A stretch of DNA of 64,000 bases, from positions 1,612,001-1,676,000 of the forward strand of contig NZ_CP104558.1 of NCBI RefSeq assembly GCF_025398035.1. Direction: 5' to 3'. This document shows positions 53,398-61,612 of the stretch, in pieces. The translations under genes were made by a program, and so were the position numbers. The notes below the pieces were generated by a model that worked only from the letters and a program-made list of their open reading frames with translations, ran no database searches and was not told the DNA's origin. Numbering within the stretch: position 1 is the stretch's first letter; each line of letters begins with the position of its first letter. The DNA is from Rossellomorea vietnamensis (GTDB taxonomy: Bacteria > Bacillota > Bacilli > Bacillales > Bacillaceae_B).

Positions 53398-54072
53398 ATG
53401 TCTAATAAAGATCAAACTAAGCAAGAAATTCTGGATGCATACCATTTCAGACATGCAACCAAAGAATTCGATCCGAATAAGAAAGTATCTGATGACGATT
53501 TCAGATTCATTATGGAAACGGGCCGCCTGTCTCCAAGTTCTTTCGGATTCGAGCCATGGAGATTCCTGGTCATCCAAAATCCTGAACTTAGAGAAAAGAT
53601 CAAGAACACCGCTTGGGGAGCATATGGTAAACTGCCTGAGGCGAGTCATTTCGTCGTAATCCTGGCGAGAACCAAACAGGATACCAAGTACGATTCAGAC
53701 TATTTACAGGATCATTTCAAAAATAAAAAGAACATGCCTGAAGATCATTTGGCAAAGTATTTAGAACGGATCGAACAGTTCCAGAAGGTTGATTTCGATT
53801 TACTTGAAGGCGACCGTCCTCTTTACGACTGGGCCGGAAAGCAGACGTATATAGCCCTTGGTAATATGATGACCGCTGCTGCCCAGATCGGTGTAGATTC
53901 ATGCCCGATCGAAGGATTTGATGTTGAGAAGATGAATACATTACTGAATGAAGAAGGCCTGCTTGAAGACGGTCACTTTGGTATTTCCGTCATGGTGGCA
54001 TTCGGTTACCGTGTCAAAGATCCAGCACCGAAATCACGCCGTCCTTATGAAGATATCGTGAAGTTTGTGTAA
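53398..54072 (+). CDS. yfkO: NAD(P)H-dependent nitroreductase-family oxidoreductase, YfkO-like
   Basis: A 224-residue flavin enzyme. FRHATKEFDPNKKVSDDDFRFIMETGRLSPSSFGFEPWRF at the start binds FMN; PIEGFDVEKM and the C-terminal MVAFGYR are conserved. Relatives reduce nitroaromatics and quinones. AAGGAG precedes the ATG. It stands alone and ends at a strong terminator. Confidence 0.82.
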   Translation: MSNKDQTKQEILDAYHFRHATKEFDPNKKVSDDDFRFIMETGRLSPSSFGFEPWRFLVIQNPELREKIKNTAWGAYGKLPEASHFVVILARTKQDTKYDSDYLQDHFKNKKNMPEDHLAKYLERIEQFQKVDFDLLEGDRPLYDWAGKQTYIALGNMMTAAAQIGVDSCPIEGFDVEKMNTLLNEEGLLEDGHFGISVMVAFGYRVKDPAPKSRRPYEDIVKFV

Positions 54073-54080
54073 TAATGTGA

Positions 54081-54114
54081 AAAGGAATCCCGCTTACGCC
54101 GGGATTCCTTTTTT
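54081..54114. terminator. Terminator between yfkO and the sensor kinase gene
   Basis: A 12-bp perfect stem AAAGGAATCCCG/CGGGATTCCTTT (54081-54092 with 54100-54111) with a T-run; it serves the plus strand and sits between convergent genes. Confidence 0.85.
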
Positions 54115-54120
54115 ATCTAT

Positions 54121-55368
54121 TCACCCTGTATCTGCCTTCAGGGACTTATGCAATTCTATAAAAACAGTGGTACCCTTATTCAACTCACTTTCCACTTGGA
54201 TCTTACCCTTCATTGAATGCACAATAATTGTGGCTGCCATCATCCCGAGGCCCGTTCCCTCATCTTTTGTTGTAAAAAAGGGTTCTCCAAAACGTTGGAT
54301 TTGTTCCTTCGTCATCCCCTGACCAGAATCAGAAATAGCAATCATAAGGCTTTCTTTTTCAATCATGGTGATGGACACTTCTCCGCCAAGAGGCATGGAT
54401 TCTATGGCGTTTACTATTACATTCCCGATGCATTTCCGAAAGCTATGGTGTTGACCATCCACATACACATCATCTATAAGTTGATGGTGAAATGAAACCT
54501 TACCAGCCTTTAATTTCAGGTTTTCAATCAGTTCAAGAATGGAGTGCTTCACATCAATTCTTTCTATTTTATCCTTAGCTGAGTTCGTGAACGTCAAATA
54601 CTCCTCTATGACATGTGTGGCCTGATCAATCCCTTTTAAAGACAGTTCAATAAACTCCCTCTGTGTTTTTTCGTTCCTTTCTTCTTGTACAAGCTGCAGG
54701 AATCCTTTGGAGGATGTTAGGGGATTTCGTATCTCATGAGATATACTGGCAGCCAATTGACTCACCACTCTCAGCTTTTCATGTTGGGAGAATGTTTTTC
54801 GCAGCATCATTACTTTTCGTATCATTTCCGCTATCATCACGGAGATCACCGTAGCGCCTAAAGGAATGATCACGAGATAAAGATACTCATCCACTGAAAT
54901 CTCAGCTTGATGGATATATCCAAATAAGAGATTAAAGATCGTCATGCTAAAACAAATGGCAACGGTAAAGACCATTTTCACTTTTTTCTTAGCCCGCAGG
55001 AAACCTTTTGAAAAGGCTGACAAAATGATAAAGGTGATAAAGTAGTTGAGGATCACGAAATGGATGAGACCGCTCCCGATGATCAAGTAGCGTAAAGCTA
55101 TGATGATGATCATCAAAACAAATGATACGACCGGTCCAAAGTATAAGCTGGCCAGAAAAAAGGGGATCCTTCGTAAATCGACATAAATTCCATTTGTCAG
55201 CTTATGACTGAACATTACACATAACAGAATCGTAACTGTAGAAAGTGTGATGACTATCCATTTAGAGGGCTGCTTCTTTGTCACATCGTAATAAAGGGCG
55301 AATAGCAAGAGTCCCACTACAATAAATAAAAAATTCAATAATAAGTTCATTAAGACAGAATCATGCAT
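54121..55368 (-). CDS. Membrane sensor histidine kinase, KinB-like
   Basis: A 415-residue kinase. The N-terminal half has about six membrane helices of the 5TM-Lyt type (VDLRRIPFFLASLYFGPV is characteristic). HisKA follows with the phospho-histidine in SISHEIRNPL (about residue 210), then HATPase_c with NVIVNAIESMP, DSGQGM and GTGLGM. No PAS domain is seen. It resembles B. subtilis KinB, a feeder of the sporulation phosphorelay. ATG 55368 suits the ribosome site GAGGGG. No response regulator is adjacent; an HTH-PAS gene lies 34 nt upstream. Confidence 0.85.
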   Translation of the reverse strand: MHDSVLMNLLLNFLFIVVGLLLFALYYDVTKKQPSKWIVITLSTVTILLCVMFSHKLTNGIYVDLRRIPFFLASLYFGPVVSFVLMIIIIALRYLIIGSGLIHFVILNYFITFIILSAFSKGFLRAKKKVKMVFTVAICFSMTIFNLLFGYIHQAEISVDEYLYLVIIPLGATVISVMIAEMIRKVMMLRKTFSQHEKLRVVSQLAASISHEIRNPLTSSKGFLQLVQEERNEKTQREFIELSLKGIDQATHVIEEYLTFTNSAKDKIERIDVKHSILELIENLKLKAGKVSFHHQLIDDVYVDGQHHSFRKCIGNVIVNAIESMPLGGEVSITMIEKESLMIAISDSGQGMTKEQIQRFGEPFFTTKDEGTGLGMMAATIIVHSMKGKIQVESELNKGTTVFIELHKSLKADTG

Positions 55369-55402
55369 GTGCACACCCCTCTCTCACTTCAATTGGACAA
55401 TC

Positions 55403-55975
55403 TTAACAGGAGGGAATTTCATAATCCTTGGTCTGTACCTCTTCTTTGATCAGCTGAGTGGAGGCAGAGCTTCCGCCAATTAGTTTCCCTTTATGATTAA
55501 ATAAGGGGTGACAGGTAACATCATATTCATATGTTTGATCGGATAACGGAAACGAGATTTTCCTTCTAATAGATGTACGAACGGTAATGACCTCTTGCTT
55601 TAATCTCATTAATTCCCTGGTGCCCTCATTATTTTCTAATTCCACGTCCCGCTTACCAATGACTGAAACAGGATCGAAGTCCGTATGGGGATTAAAAATC
55701 CATGTATATCTTAACTCTAAATCAAAATGGGCAATCACCATCGGGGAGTCTTGCAGGGCGAAATGAAAGGGACTTTCCTCCAACTCGAAGACGGAAACGT
55801 GAAAATTCAGCAAGTCTGCCAAATCCTCTGCCAACCTCCTGCTTGGTACTCTGACGCCACTTTCAATTTTAGAATAATAGGACCTGTCGATATGAACTAA
55901 ATAGGCAATTTCTTCTTGGCTATACCCCTTCATCTTTCTTAATCGTTCTAGCCAATTTCTCTTCTGATGACTCAT
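55403..55975 (-). CDS. Xre-type HTH protein with C-terminal PAS-like domain
   Basis: A 190-residue protein: helix-turn-helix at about 9-60 (YSQEEIAYLVHIDRSYYSKIESG), then a PAS-like fold (SPMVIAHFDLELRYTWIFNP ... VIGKRDVEL ... YEYDVTCHPLFNHKGKLIGG). ATG 55975 has GGAGG 7 nt before. It is transcribed just before the KinB-like kinase gene, so it may sense a signal and control the pair. The ligand is unknown. Confidence 0.78.
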   Translation of the reverse strand: MSHQKRNWLERLRKMKGYSQEEIAYLVHIDRSYYSKIESGVRVPSRRLAEDLADLLNFHVSVFELEESPFHFALQDSPMVIAHFDLELRYTWIFNPHTDFDPVSVIGKRDVELENNEGTRELMRLKQEVITVRTSIRRKISFPLSDQTYEYDVTCHPLFNHKGKLIGGSSASTQLIKEEVQTKDYEIPSC

Positions 55976-56010
55976 TCGCATCCCTCCTACAAAACCTTTC
56001 TAGTTCTATT

Positions 56011-56052
56011 ATACTGATTCAATATCCAAAAACTATGTGACTATTTTGTCAC
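56011..56052 (-). promoter_or_regulatory. Promoter and dyad upstream of the HTH-PAS gene
   Basis: On the minus strand TATAAT (near 56012-56017) is a likely -10. GTGAC-N6-GTCAC (56037-56052) lies at about the -35 and could be an operator for the HTH-PAS protein itself; this is inference. Confidence 0.4.
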
Positions 56053-56152
56053 TATTGCAAAATAACGTAAAACCGACTAAAAGCCCTACATTTAAGGAAA
56101 AAACAGAAAAATTCTTCTAGTAAAATGGAATTTTCATCGCCTTCCATTCATA

Positions 56153-56182
56153 AAAAAAGAACTCCAGGGGTAAACCTGAAGT
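56153..56182 (-). terminator. Terminator of the C45 hydrolase gene
   Basis: On the minus strand ACTTCAGG/CCTGGAGT with a 6-nt loop, then TC and a run of seven T. The stem overlaps the last codons of the frame by none; it begins 8 nt past the stop. Confidence 0.7.
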
Positions 56183-56189
56183 CCTGCAT

Positions 56190-57248
56190 TTAGTTCTTGA
56201 ACCAATCCGCTCCCTCATCCATATGAACAAACGGAATGTCAGTATCCACTTTACCTGTCAATTTTTCCAGTTCTACATCCTTACCCTTTAGCCATTCAGC
56301 AAAATCAAAGATAACAGGCTCCCGGTCTCCGCCAAGGGCAAACCAGGCTTTCATTTCTTTCGGAAAATAAGCCGATGTATGAATCGTGCCGGCCCAGCTG
56401 CCGTAAAGATCCGAGAATACCCCTTTACCCGTATCATTCATTAATCGGAATGCACTATGAGCGTCTTGATCCCCCGTTTCCTTGATGATGCTCAATCTCC
56501 GCTTCGAATCGACCAGGTGATTTCTGTTCTCATCGGTCATCATTTCAAAATGGTTGGTGCATGCCTTGGCTTGCCGAGTCGCCACCCCACGTGGTGAGGT
56601 TTCCACGATATACGTCTCCCCACTTCGATCATAAACCACATAACTGAACGAATGCCTATGAGGGATTTCCTTCAGCATGTCGACGGCTTCGGTAACATCT
56701 TTACAGGATTCAAGGATCAACCGTCCAATCATACAGCAAATGAAACCATCTCCTGGATTCTTGCGGTGCATGAAGTTATACCCCAATGAGAGGCCATGTT
56801 CGTTCATCCCGTCCATCCTGCCCGTCACGCGCTGGCTAGGGCCGATGATGGCGTATCCTTTATCCGATGGCTGATAAAACGTATAACGTCCCTCATACGT
56901 TTTCGGATGATAATCATAATTCCTGATCAAGTAGTCTTTACCCGTCACGATCGAGCAGCCGGACTTCACATAATCCACCCGGTAGCCGCCAAACTCCTTC
57001 AGCACCCGCTCCATCGGCCACTCGAGGGCTTCTTGTAACCCAAGTAGTTCATCCCAGATGCCTGGGGCAAACCTTCTGATCGCAGTCTTTGTTTCTTCAA
57101 TACTGATAGAAAACCTGGGTTTTCGTACCTTCCACTGATTCTCCCGATTTCTAACCGTTATGGAATCCTTTATCCGTTCCCCTTGCATATACCCGAAGTC
57201 ATAATGGGAACCGCGAAATTGAATCACATCGCTATGTATTGTTTTCAT
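56190..57248 (-). CDS. C45-family autoproteolytic acyltransferase/hydrolase
   Basis: A 352-residue Ntn-hydrolase related to acyl-CoA:6-aminopenicillanate acyltransferase and choloylglycine hydrolases. The likely nucleophile is the cysteine in KSGCSIVTGKDYLIRNYDYHP (about residue 98), which would become N-terminal after self-cleavage in true C45 enzymes. Other blocks: GRMDGMNEHGLSLGYNF and ACTNHFE. TGAGG precedes the ATG. It follows the hypothetical membrane gene by 78 nt. The natural amide substrate is unknown. Confidence 0.8.
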   Translation of the reverse strand: MKTIHSDVIQFRGSHYDFGYMQGERIKDSITVRNRENQWKVRKPRFSISIEETKTAIRRFAPGIWDELLGLQEALEWPMERVLKEFGGYRVDYVKSGCSIVTGKDYLIRNYDYHPKTYEGRYTFYQPSDKGYAIIGPSQRVTGRMDGMNEHGLSLGYNFMHRKNPGDGFICCMIGRLILESCKDVTEAVDMLKEIPHRHSFSYVVYDRSGETYIVETSPRGVATRQAKACTNHFEMMTDENRNHLVDSKRRLSIIKETGDQDAHSAFRLMNDTGKGVFSDLYGSWAGTIHTSAYFPKEMKAWFALGGDREPVIFDFAEWLKGKDVELEKLTGKVDTDIPFVHMDEGADWFKN

Positions 57249-57326
57249 GCTAAAACCTCATTTTCATCAGAATCTATTCTACAAGGATAATAGAATGGAT
57301 TGGAAAAGGAAAGCGATCGCCATCCC

Positions 57327-57845
57327 TTATACACGCTTATCAACTGGAAGAAAGACAATCATCATGAAACATATGAGGAACGCCATACCCGTCACCACTA
57401 ACCCAAGGAAAAATCCGATGAAGGCCATAAATCCGTCTTCACCTGGATACTGGGGTACATACGTGTTCCATTGGTACAGGATAAACAAAAAAAGAACCAA
57501 ATAAAAACTGCTTCCGACCGTCCCTGCTTTCCACCGCTCCCCTTTTCCCCACACTTTTGTACGGACAAGTGAGCTCCATAGGAGAAGACTCAACGCGGTG
57601 GCAAGCATCATAATAATGAGGTGAACGTATGGAGTCATTAGTAGAGTCGTACCATATAATAGCAGTCCGGTTGTACCGAATAATAATAGATTCATCCCAA
57701 ACAAGAATACACCGACTAACCAGGGATTCTGAAACCAATTAAACCTATTTAGAGATTGAATCCACTTAAATATATAGAGTCTCTCTCGCGGGATTTTCGA
57801 AAAAAAGAAAAGTCCGACAATACCCATAATGAAAAATAATGTCAC
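57327..57845 (-). CDS. Hypothetical four- to five-helix membrane protein
   Basis: A 172-residue hydrophobic protein with helices at about 2-16, 42-62, 66-90, 110-125 and 138-165. The start is GTG 57845 with AGGGGGG upstream. No family is recognised. It may share a transcript with the C45 hydrolase gene downstream. Confidence 0.6.
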   Translation of the reverse strand: MTLFFIMGIVGLFFFSKIPRERLYIFKWIQSLNRFNWFQNPWLVGVFLFGMNLLLFGTTGLLLYGTTLLMTPYVHLIIMMLATALSLLLWSSLVRTKVWGKGERWKAGTVGSSFYLVLFLFILYQWNTYVPQYPGEDGFMAFIGFFLGLVVTGMAFLICFMMIVFLPVDKRV

Positions 57846-57960
57846 TTGTTACCCCCCTGTCATTTGTGGTTTATTTTACCATACAGCCCGCATGTTATGG
57901 TATATCTTGTGATGAGTGTAGGGGATACACAATCATCCTCCCGTATTCGTTCTTATTCGT

Positions 57961-57996
57961 TCAACTGCTGAAATCATCCAAATATTCAGCAGCTGA
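57961..57996. repeat. Two-unit 25-nt-phased TCAGCWGCTGA repeat
   Basis: TCAACTGCTGA at 57961 and TCAGCAGCTGA at 57986 start 25 nt apart, matching the arrays at 8788 and 48197. It lies just before the clpP terminator. Confidence 0.8.
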
Positions 57997-57998
57997 AT

Positions 57999-58024
57999 AA
58001 AAAAAGACGGCCATCAAGACCGTC
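57999..58024 (-). terminator. Terminator of the sigma-clpP operon
   Basis: On the minus strand GACGGTC/GGCCGTC with a 5-nt loop is followed by at least seven T, 10 nt past the clpP stop. Confidence 0.75.
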
Positions 58025-58034
58025 CCCACATCCA

Positions 58035-58619
58035 TCACTTCTTCTTTTCGATAATCTCATCAATGATCCCATATTCCTTTGCTTCATAGGCACTCATGAA
58101 GTAGTCACGGTCCGTATCAAATGCAACTTTTTCAACCGATTGCCCTGTTTTCTCCGCAATGATTTCATTGATATGCTCCCTTAACTTCAGGATGCGCTTA
58201 GCTGAAATCTCAAGGTCTGTCGCCTGCCCCCTGGCACCTCCCAACGGCTGATGGATCATGATTTCGCTATTAGGCAGGGCGAACCGTTTTCCTTTCGTGC
58301 CTGCCAAGAGCAGCATCGCGCCGAATGATGCCGCCATGCCCGTGCAGATCGTCCGCACATCCGGGCTGATGTACTCCATCGTATCAAAGATGGCGAACCC
58401 TGCGGAAGTGGATCCCCCCGGACTGTTGATATACAAAGAGATATCCTTTTCGGGATCATCAGCGGCGAGAAACAACAATTGAGCCACGATACTATTGGCC
58501 ATCTGATCATTCACTTCGTCACTCACCATGATGATCCGATCCTTTAATAACCGTGAGTAAATGTCGTAGGAACGTTCTCCTTTACTTGATTGTTCAATTA
58601 CATAAGGTATTGCGTTCAT
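58035..58619 (-). CDS. clpP: ATP-dependent Clp protease proteolytic subunit, probable paralogue
   Basis: A 194-residue ClpP with the full triad: Ser98 (GMAASFG), His123 ([15 protein letters not shown]) and Asp172. AAGGAGG precedes ATG 58619. It is recognisably more divergent from B. subtilis ClpP than would be expected of the housekeeping copy (for example [29 protein letters not shown]), and it lies directly behind an ECF-like sigma gene rather than in the usual clpP setting. It is therefore probably a second, stress-linked ClpP. Confidence 0.9.
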   Translation of the reverse strand: MNAIPYVIEQSSKGERSYDIYSRLLKDRIIMVSDEVNDQMANSIVAQLLFLAADDPEKDISLYINSPGGSTSAGFAIFDTMEYISPDVRTICTGMAASFGAMLLLAGTKGKRFALPNSEIMIHQPLGGARGQATDLEISAKRILKLREHINEIIAEKTGQSVEKVAFDTDRDYFMSAYEAKEYGIIDEIIEKKK

Positions 58620-58640
58620 ATATACTTCCTCCTTCATACG

Positions 58641-59312
58641 TTATGCTGCCATTGAGAGGACATGTGAAGACGAAGGAATTTCCGGTGCCGTCATGTGGAC
58701 AGTACCAGTTGCAAGCAGTGTCGGGATGTAGGCAATCAGGAGACTTGGATCCTGGGCTTTCAAGCAGCGATACAAAATCGCGTTCAGCTCTTTTTGAAGA
58801 GTATCCTCACCATATGAGTCACTTTCACCCCATTCATCATCGTCGGAGATCTTTTTTAATTTTGCCCTGGACCGGTTCAACAAAGCCTTCACAGCCGTTT
58901 CTGTCAGGTTTAACAGTATGGCCACTTCAGAAATTTTGTACTGAAAGGCTTCCTTTAATACGAAGGCAACCAGTTGCTTAGGAGTCAATCTGTTAGAAAG
59001 CACGCCGATCATCTCAGGACTGATCCACTCTTTTAGATGGATATCCACACCAGACTCCGGGACAGATCCGATTGTTTCCCTGCTTTCTTTCCGTCCCTTG
59101 TCGATCCACAGATGGTAGGCCATTTTCTTCAATAAAGCAGGACTCCAATCCTGACGATCAGGGTAGCGGCTGAGGGCTTTATAAACCGATTCCTGGGCAA
59201 GATCCTCCCCGTCCCATTTGTCCTTCGTCAGAAAATAACAGTACCGGAACAGCTTTGGGACCATTTCTTCGATCCTTTCTTCGTCCAGGTTGAATATCGA
59301 TCTCATTTGCAT
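58641..59312 (-). CDS. ECF-like RNA polymerase sigma factor
   Basis: A 223-residue sigma-70 family protein. Region 2: LFRYCYFLTKDKWDGEDLAQESVYKAL; region 4: LTPKQLVAFVLKEAFQYKISEVAILLNLTETAVKALLNRSRAKLKKI. A C-terminal extension of about 60 residues (from DDDEWGESDS) resembles the tails of some ECF groups that lack a separate anti-sigma. ATG 59312 follows AAAGGAG. It is cotranscribed with clpP, 21 nt downstream. No anti-sigma gene is adjacent. Confidence 0.82.
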   Translation of the reverse strand: MQMRSIFNLDEERIEEMVPKLFRYCYFLTKDKWDGEDLAQESVYKALSRYPDRQDWSPALLKKMAYHLWIDKGRKESRETIGSVPESGVDIHLKEWISPEMIGVLSNRLTPKQLVAFVLKEAFQYKISEVAILLNLTETAVKALLNRSRAKLKKISDDDEWGESDSYGEDTLQKELNAILYRCLKAQDPSLLIAYIPTLLATGTVHMTAPEIPSSSHVLSMAA

Positions 59313-59498
59313 TGTCTTCACTCCTTTGCATCCTCTCATGCTTTTAACGGATAAGGTTGTGAAAAAGATATGGGTAAAAGGATGATTTTAATATTATTAT
59401 ATCCAACAGGTGGGAGTTGGCTAATAAATTGGTTTCATCTCCGTCACTTGTGCTAAAGTGAAATCATAAAAAACGATGACAGAAATGAGGTGTTCCCG

Positions 59499-60173
59499 AT
59501 GATATCGATCCTTGTCGTTGATGATGATCCCCATCTCCGAAAGCTTGTCCGCGTTTATTTGGAGCAGAATGGATACATGGTGACAGAAGCACCAGATGGC
59601 GAAGCTGCTTCCGTCATTCTTCCCCATCAAACCATCGACCTTGCCATTGTCGACCTGATGATGCCGAATAAAGATGGATTTCAGTTGGCAAGTGAGATAA
59701 GGGACGACTATGATATCCCCATCATCATGTTGACTGCGAGGGGCAGCATAACAGATAAAGCCAAAGGATACCAGGCAGGTACCGATGATTATATGGTGAA
59801 ACCCTTTGAGAAAGAAGAACTCCTTTTCCGGGTACAGGCAATCTTGAGACGATTCGACCGGGCCGGTGCCCAAACCGTCCGATTGGGAGACATGACGCTT
59901 GATAAACGGTCTTATGAGGTGAAAGCCGGGAATAGAACCATGATTCTCCCCCTCAAGGAATTCGAACTGCTCTATTATCTTGCAAGCTTTACGAACAGGA
60001 CATTTACGCGCGATGAACTCATCCAGCATGTATTGGGAATGGACTTTGTAGGGGACGACCGGACCATCGATGTGCACATTAAACGACTGCGTGAAAGGTT
60101 TCGAGGTTCCACCAATACCTTCACGATCACAACCGTACGGGGAGTCGGCTACAAATTGGAGGTACATAAATGA
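59499..60173 (+). CDS. hssR: Haem response regulator
   Basis: A 224-residue OmpR-family regulator, equal in size to staphylococcal HssR and rich in shared blocks (DYDIPIIMLTAR, VGDDRTIDVHIKRLRERFR). Receiver domain with phospho-Asp52 (VDLMMPNKDG), then the winged helix. ATG 59499 follows GAGGTG; an upstream GTG is less likely. It overlaps hssS by 4 nt. It should activate hrtBA when haem is excessive. The HssR-like direct repeat upstream of hrtB supports the name. Confidence 0.85.
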   Translation: MISILVVDDDPHLRKLVRVYLEQNGYMVTEAPDGEAASVILPHQTIDLAIVDLMMPNKDGFQLASEIRDDYDIPIIMLTARGSITDKAKGYQAGTDDYMVKPFEKEELLFRVQAILRRFDRAGAQTVRLGDMTLDKRSYEVKAGNRTMILPLKEFELLYYLASFTNRTFTRDELIQHVLGMDFVGDDRTIDVHIKRLRERFRGSTNTFTITTVRGVGYKLEVHK

Positions 60174-61540
60174 AAACCCTTTATATCCGGATCGTCGTCG
60201 TCACCCTGTTGATCATGATCGTAAGCAGTGTGATCGCCTTTATCGGTTCGAATCTTTATTATCAAAGTATTTTAAAGCCTTCCAATGATGAAAAAAATAC
60301 CGAAATCGCCCGGGACGTTGTGGAACTTTATGAGGCAGCTTCCATGGAGGAATCCACTTTTTTTGAAAAGACGGCAAGGTTAAGCTATCAGTTTTATGTG
60401 ACCGATGGAAAAGGAACAGGGACATTTTATGGGGAGGAATTTCGTGATCCCACTCTATCTCCCAAAGTAATACGAAGCGTTCTGAACGGGACAACGTATC
60501 ACGGGATGGCTGAATATCCTTCCACCACGTTTGTGACGGGATTTTTCTCTAATGAATTATCCAATTCTATCGGTGTCCCGATCGAAATCAATGGGAAACC
60601 ACATGCCTTGTTCATGAGACCGAACGTCAAGCAGCAGTTCAATGAAATACATATTCTCCTGTCCGTCCTTCTTCTATTGACGATCGTGCTGAGCATGCTG
60701 ATCGTATTCTTCAGCACACGGTACCTTGTAAAGCCGATCAGGGAACTTACCGTTGCCACGAAGAAGATAGCCGGTGGAGACTATTCCATACAGCTGCATG
60801 AAAATCTCAAGGATGAAATCGGGACCCTTGCCAAATCATTTACGAGCATGAGCCGTCAGCTGAGGCAGGTGGAAAATATGCGTCAGGAGTTTGTTTCCAA
60901 TGTGTCACATGAAATTCAAACACCGCTTTCTTCTTTGAAAGGCTATGCGAATCTGTTACGATCCCCTTCCCTATCCAAAGAAGATCAGGAATATTACACA
61001 AAGGTGATCGAATCCGAAAGCACACGGTTATCAAAGTTGAGTAAACAGCTATTGACCCTTGCCTCCCTTGATCAGGATCAGGGAGTGATCAAGTCAGAAC
61101 CTGTAGATCTGACATCGATGGTACAAGCTCTCATTGGTCAGACGAGGTGGCTGTGGGAAGGAAAAGACCTTTCCTTATCCTTCGAAGCGGATGAGGTGAC
61201 CTATATTGGACATGGGGAATTGCTGTACCAGGCTTTCGAGAACCTCTTATCCAACAGCATTAAATATACTCCACGAGGAGGGGAAATTAATATGACCCTT
61301 CTCACAGAATCAAAGGGCATCACGTTTACCGTCCAGGACACTGGAATCGGTATCCCGCCTGAGCATATGGAGAAGATCTTTGACCGATTCTATAAAGCCG
61401 ACGAGTCCCGGAGTCACGAACGGGACAGCAGCGGTCTTGGTCTATCCATCGTCCAAAAGGTCATCGACCTACATCATGGCGAAATTCATGTGGAGAGTCA
61501 TCCAAATGAAGGAACCACTTTCAAGGTGATCCTTCCTTAA
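60170..61540 (+). CDS. hssS: Haem sensor histidine kinase
   Basis: A 456-residue membrane kinase (staphylococcal HssS is of the same size). Two membrane helices (about 8-28 and 163-184) flank an outer sensor region, then HAMP, HisKA with His247 (VSNVSHEIQTPLSSLKGY), and HATPase_c (NLLSNSIKYTP, DTGIGIPPEHMEKIFDRFYKADESRS, SSGLGLSIVQKV). It partners HssR and ends 6 nt before the HssR-like site of hrtB. Confidence 0.85.
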   Translation: MKTLYIRIVVVTLLIMIVSSVIAFIGSNLYYQSILKPSNDEKNTEIARDVVELYEAASMEESTFFEKTARLSYQFYVTDGKGTGTFYGEEFRDPTLSPKVIRSVLNGTTYHGMAEYPSTTFVTGFFSNELSNSIGVPIEINGKPHALFMRPNVKQQFNEIHILLSVLLLLTIVLSMLIVFFSTRYLVKPIRELTVATKKIAGGDYSIQLHENLKDEIGTLAKSFTSMSRQLRQVENMRQEFVSNVSHEIQTPLSSLKGYANLLRSPSLSKEDQEYYTKVIESESTRLSKLSKQLLTLASLDQDQGVIKSEPVDLTSMVQALIGQTRWLWEGKDLSLSFEADEVTYIGHGELLYQAFENLLSNSIKYTPRGGEINMTLLTESKGITFTVQDTGIGIPPEHMEKIFDRFYKADESRSHERDSSGLGLSIVQKVIDLHHGEIHVESHPNEGTTFKVILP

Positions 61541-61546
61541 TCCGTT

Positions 61547-61579
61547 GTTCATCTTCCGTTCATACTTCCCTTTTATCAT
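61547..61579 (+). promoter_or_regulatory. HssR-type direct repeat and -10 upstream of hrtB
   Basis: GTTCATCTT (61547-61555) and GTTCATACTT (61558-61567) are separated by 2 nt, matching the known staphylococcal HssR site GTTCATATT-N2-GTTCATATT with two differences. TATCAT at 61574-61579 is a plausible -10, so transcription would start near 61586. An overlapping inverted repeat ACTTCCCTTT/AAAGGGAAGT is also present. Confidence 0.75.
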
Positions 61580-61612
61580 GAAAGGGAAGTTATGAAAGGG
61601 AAGGTGATTTTT

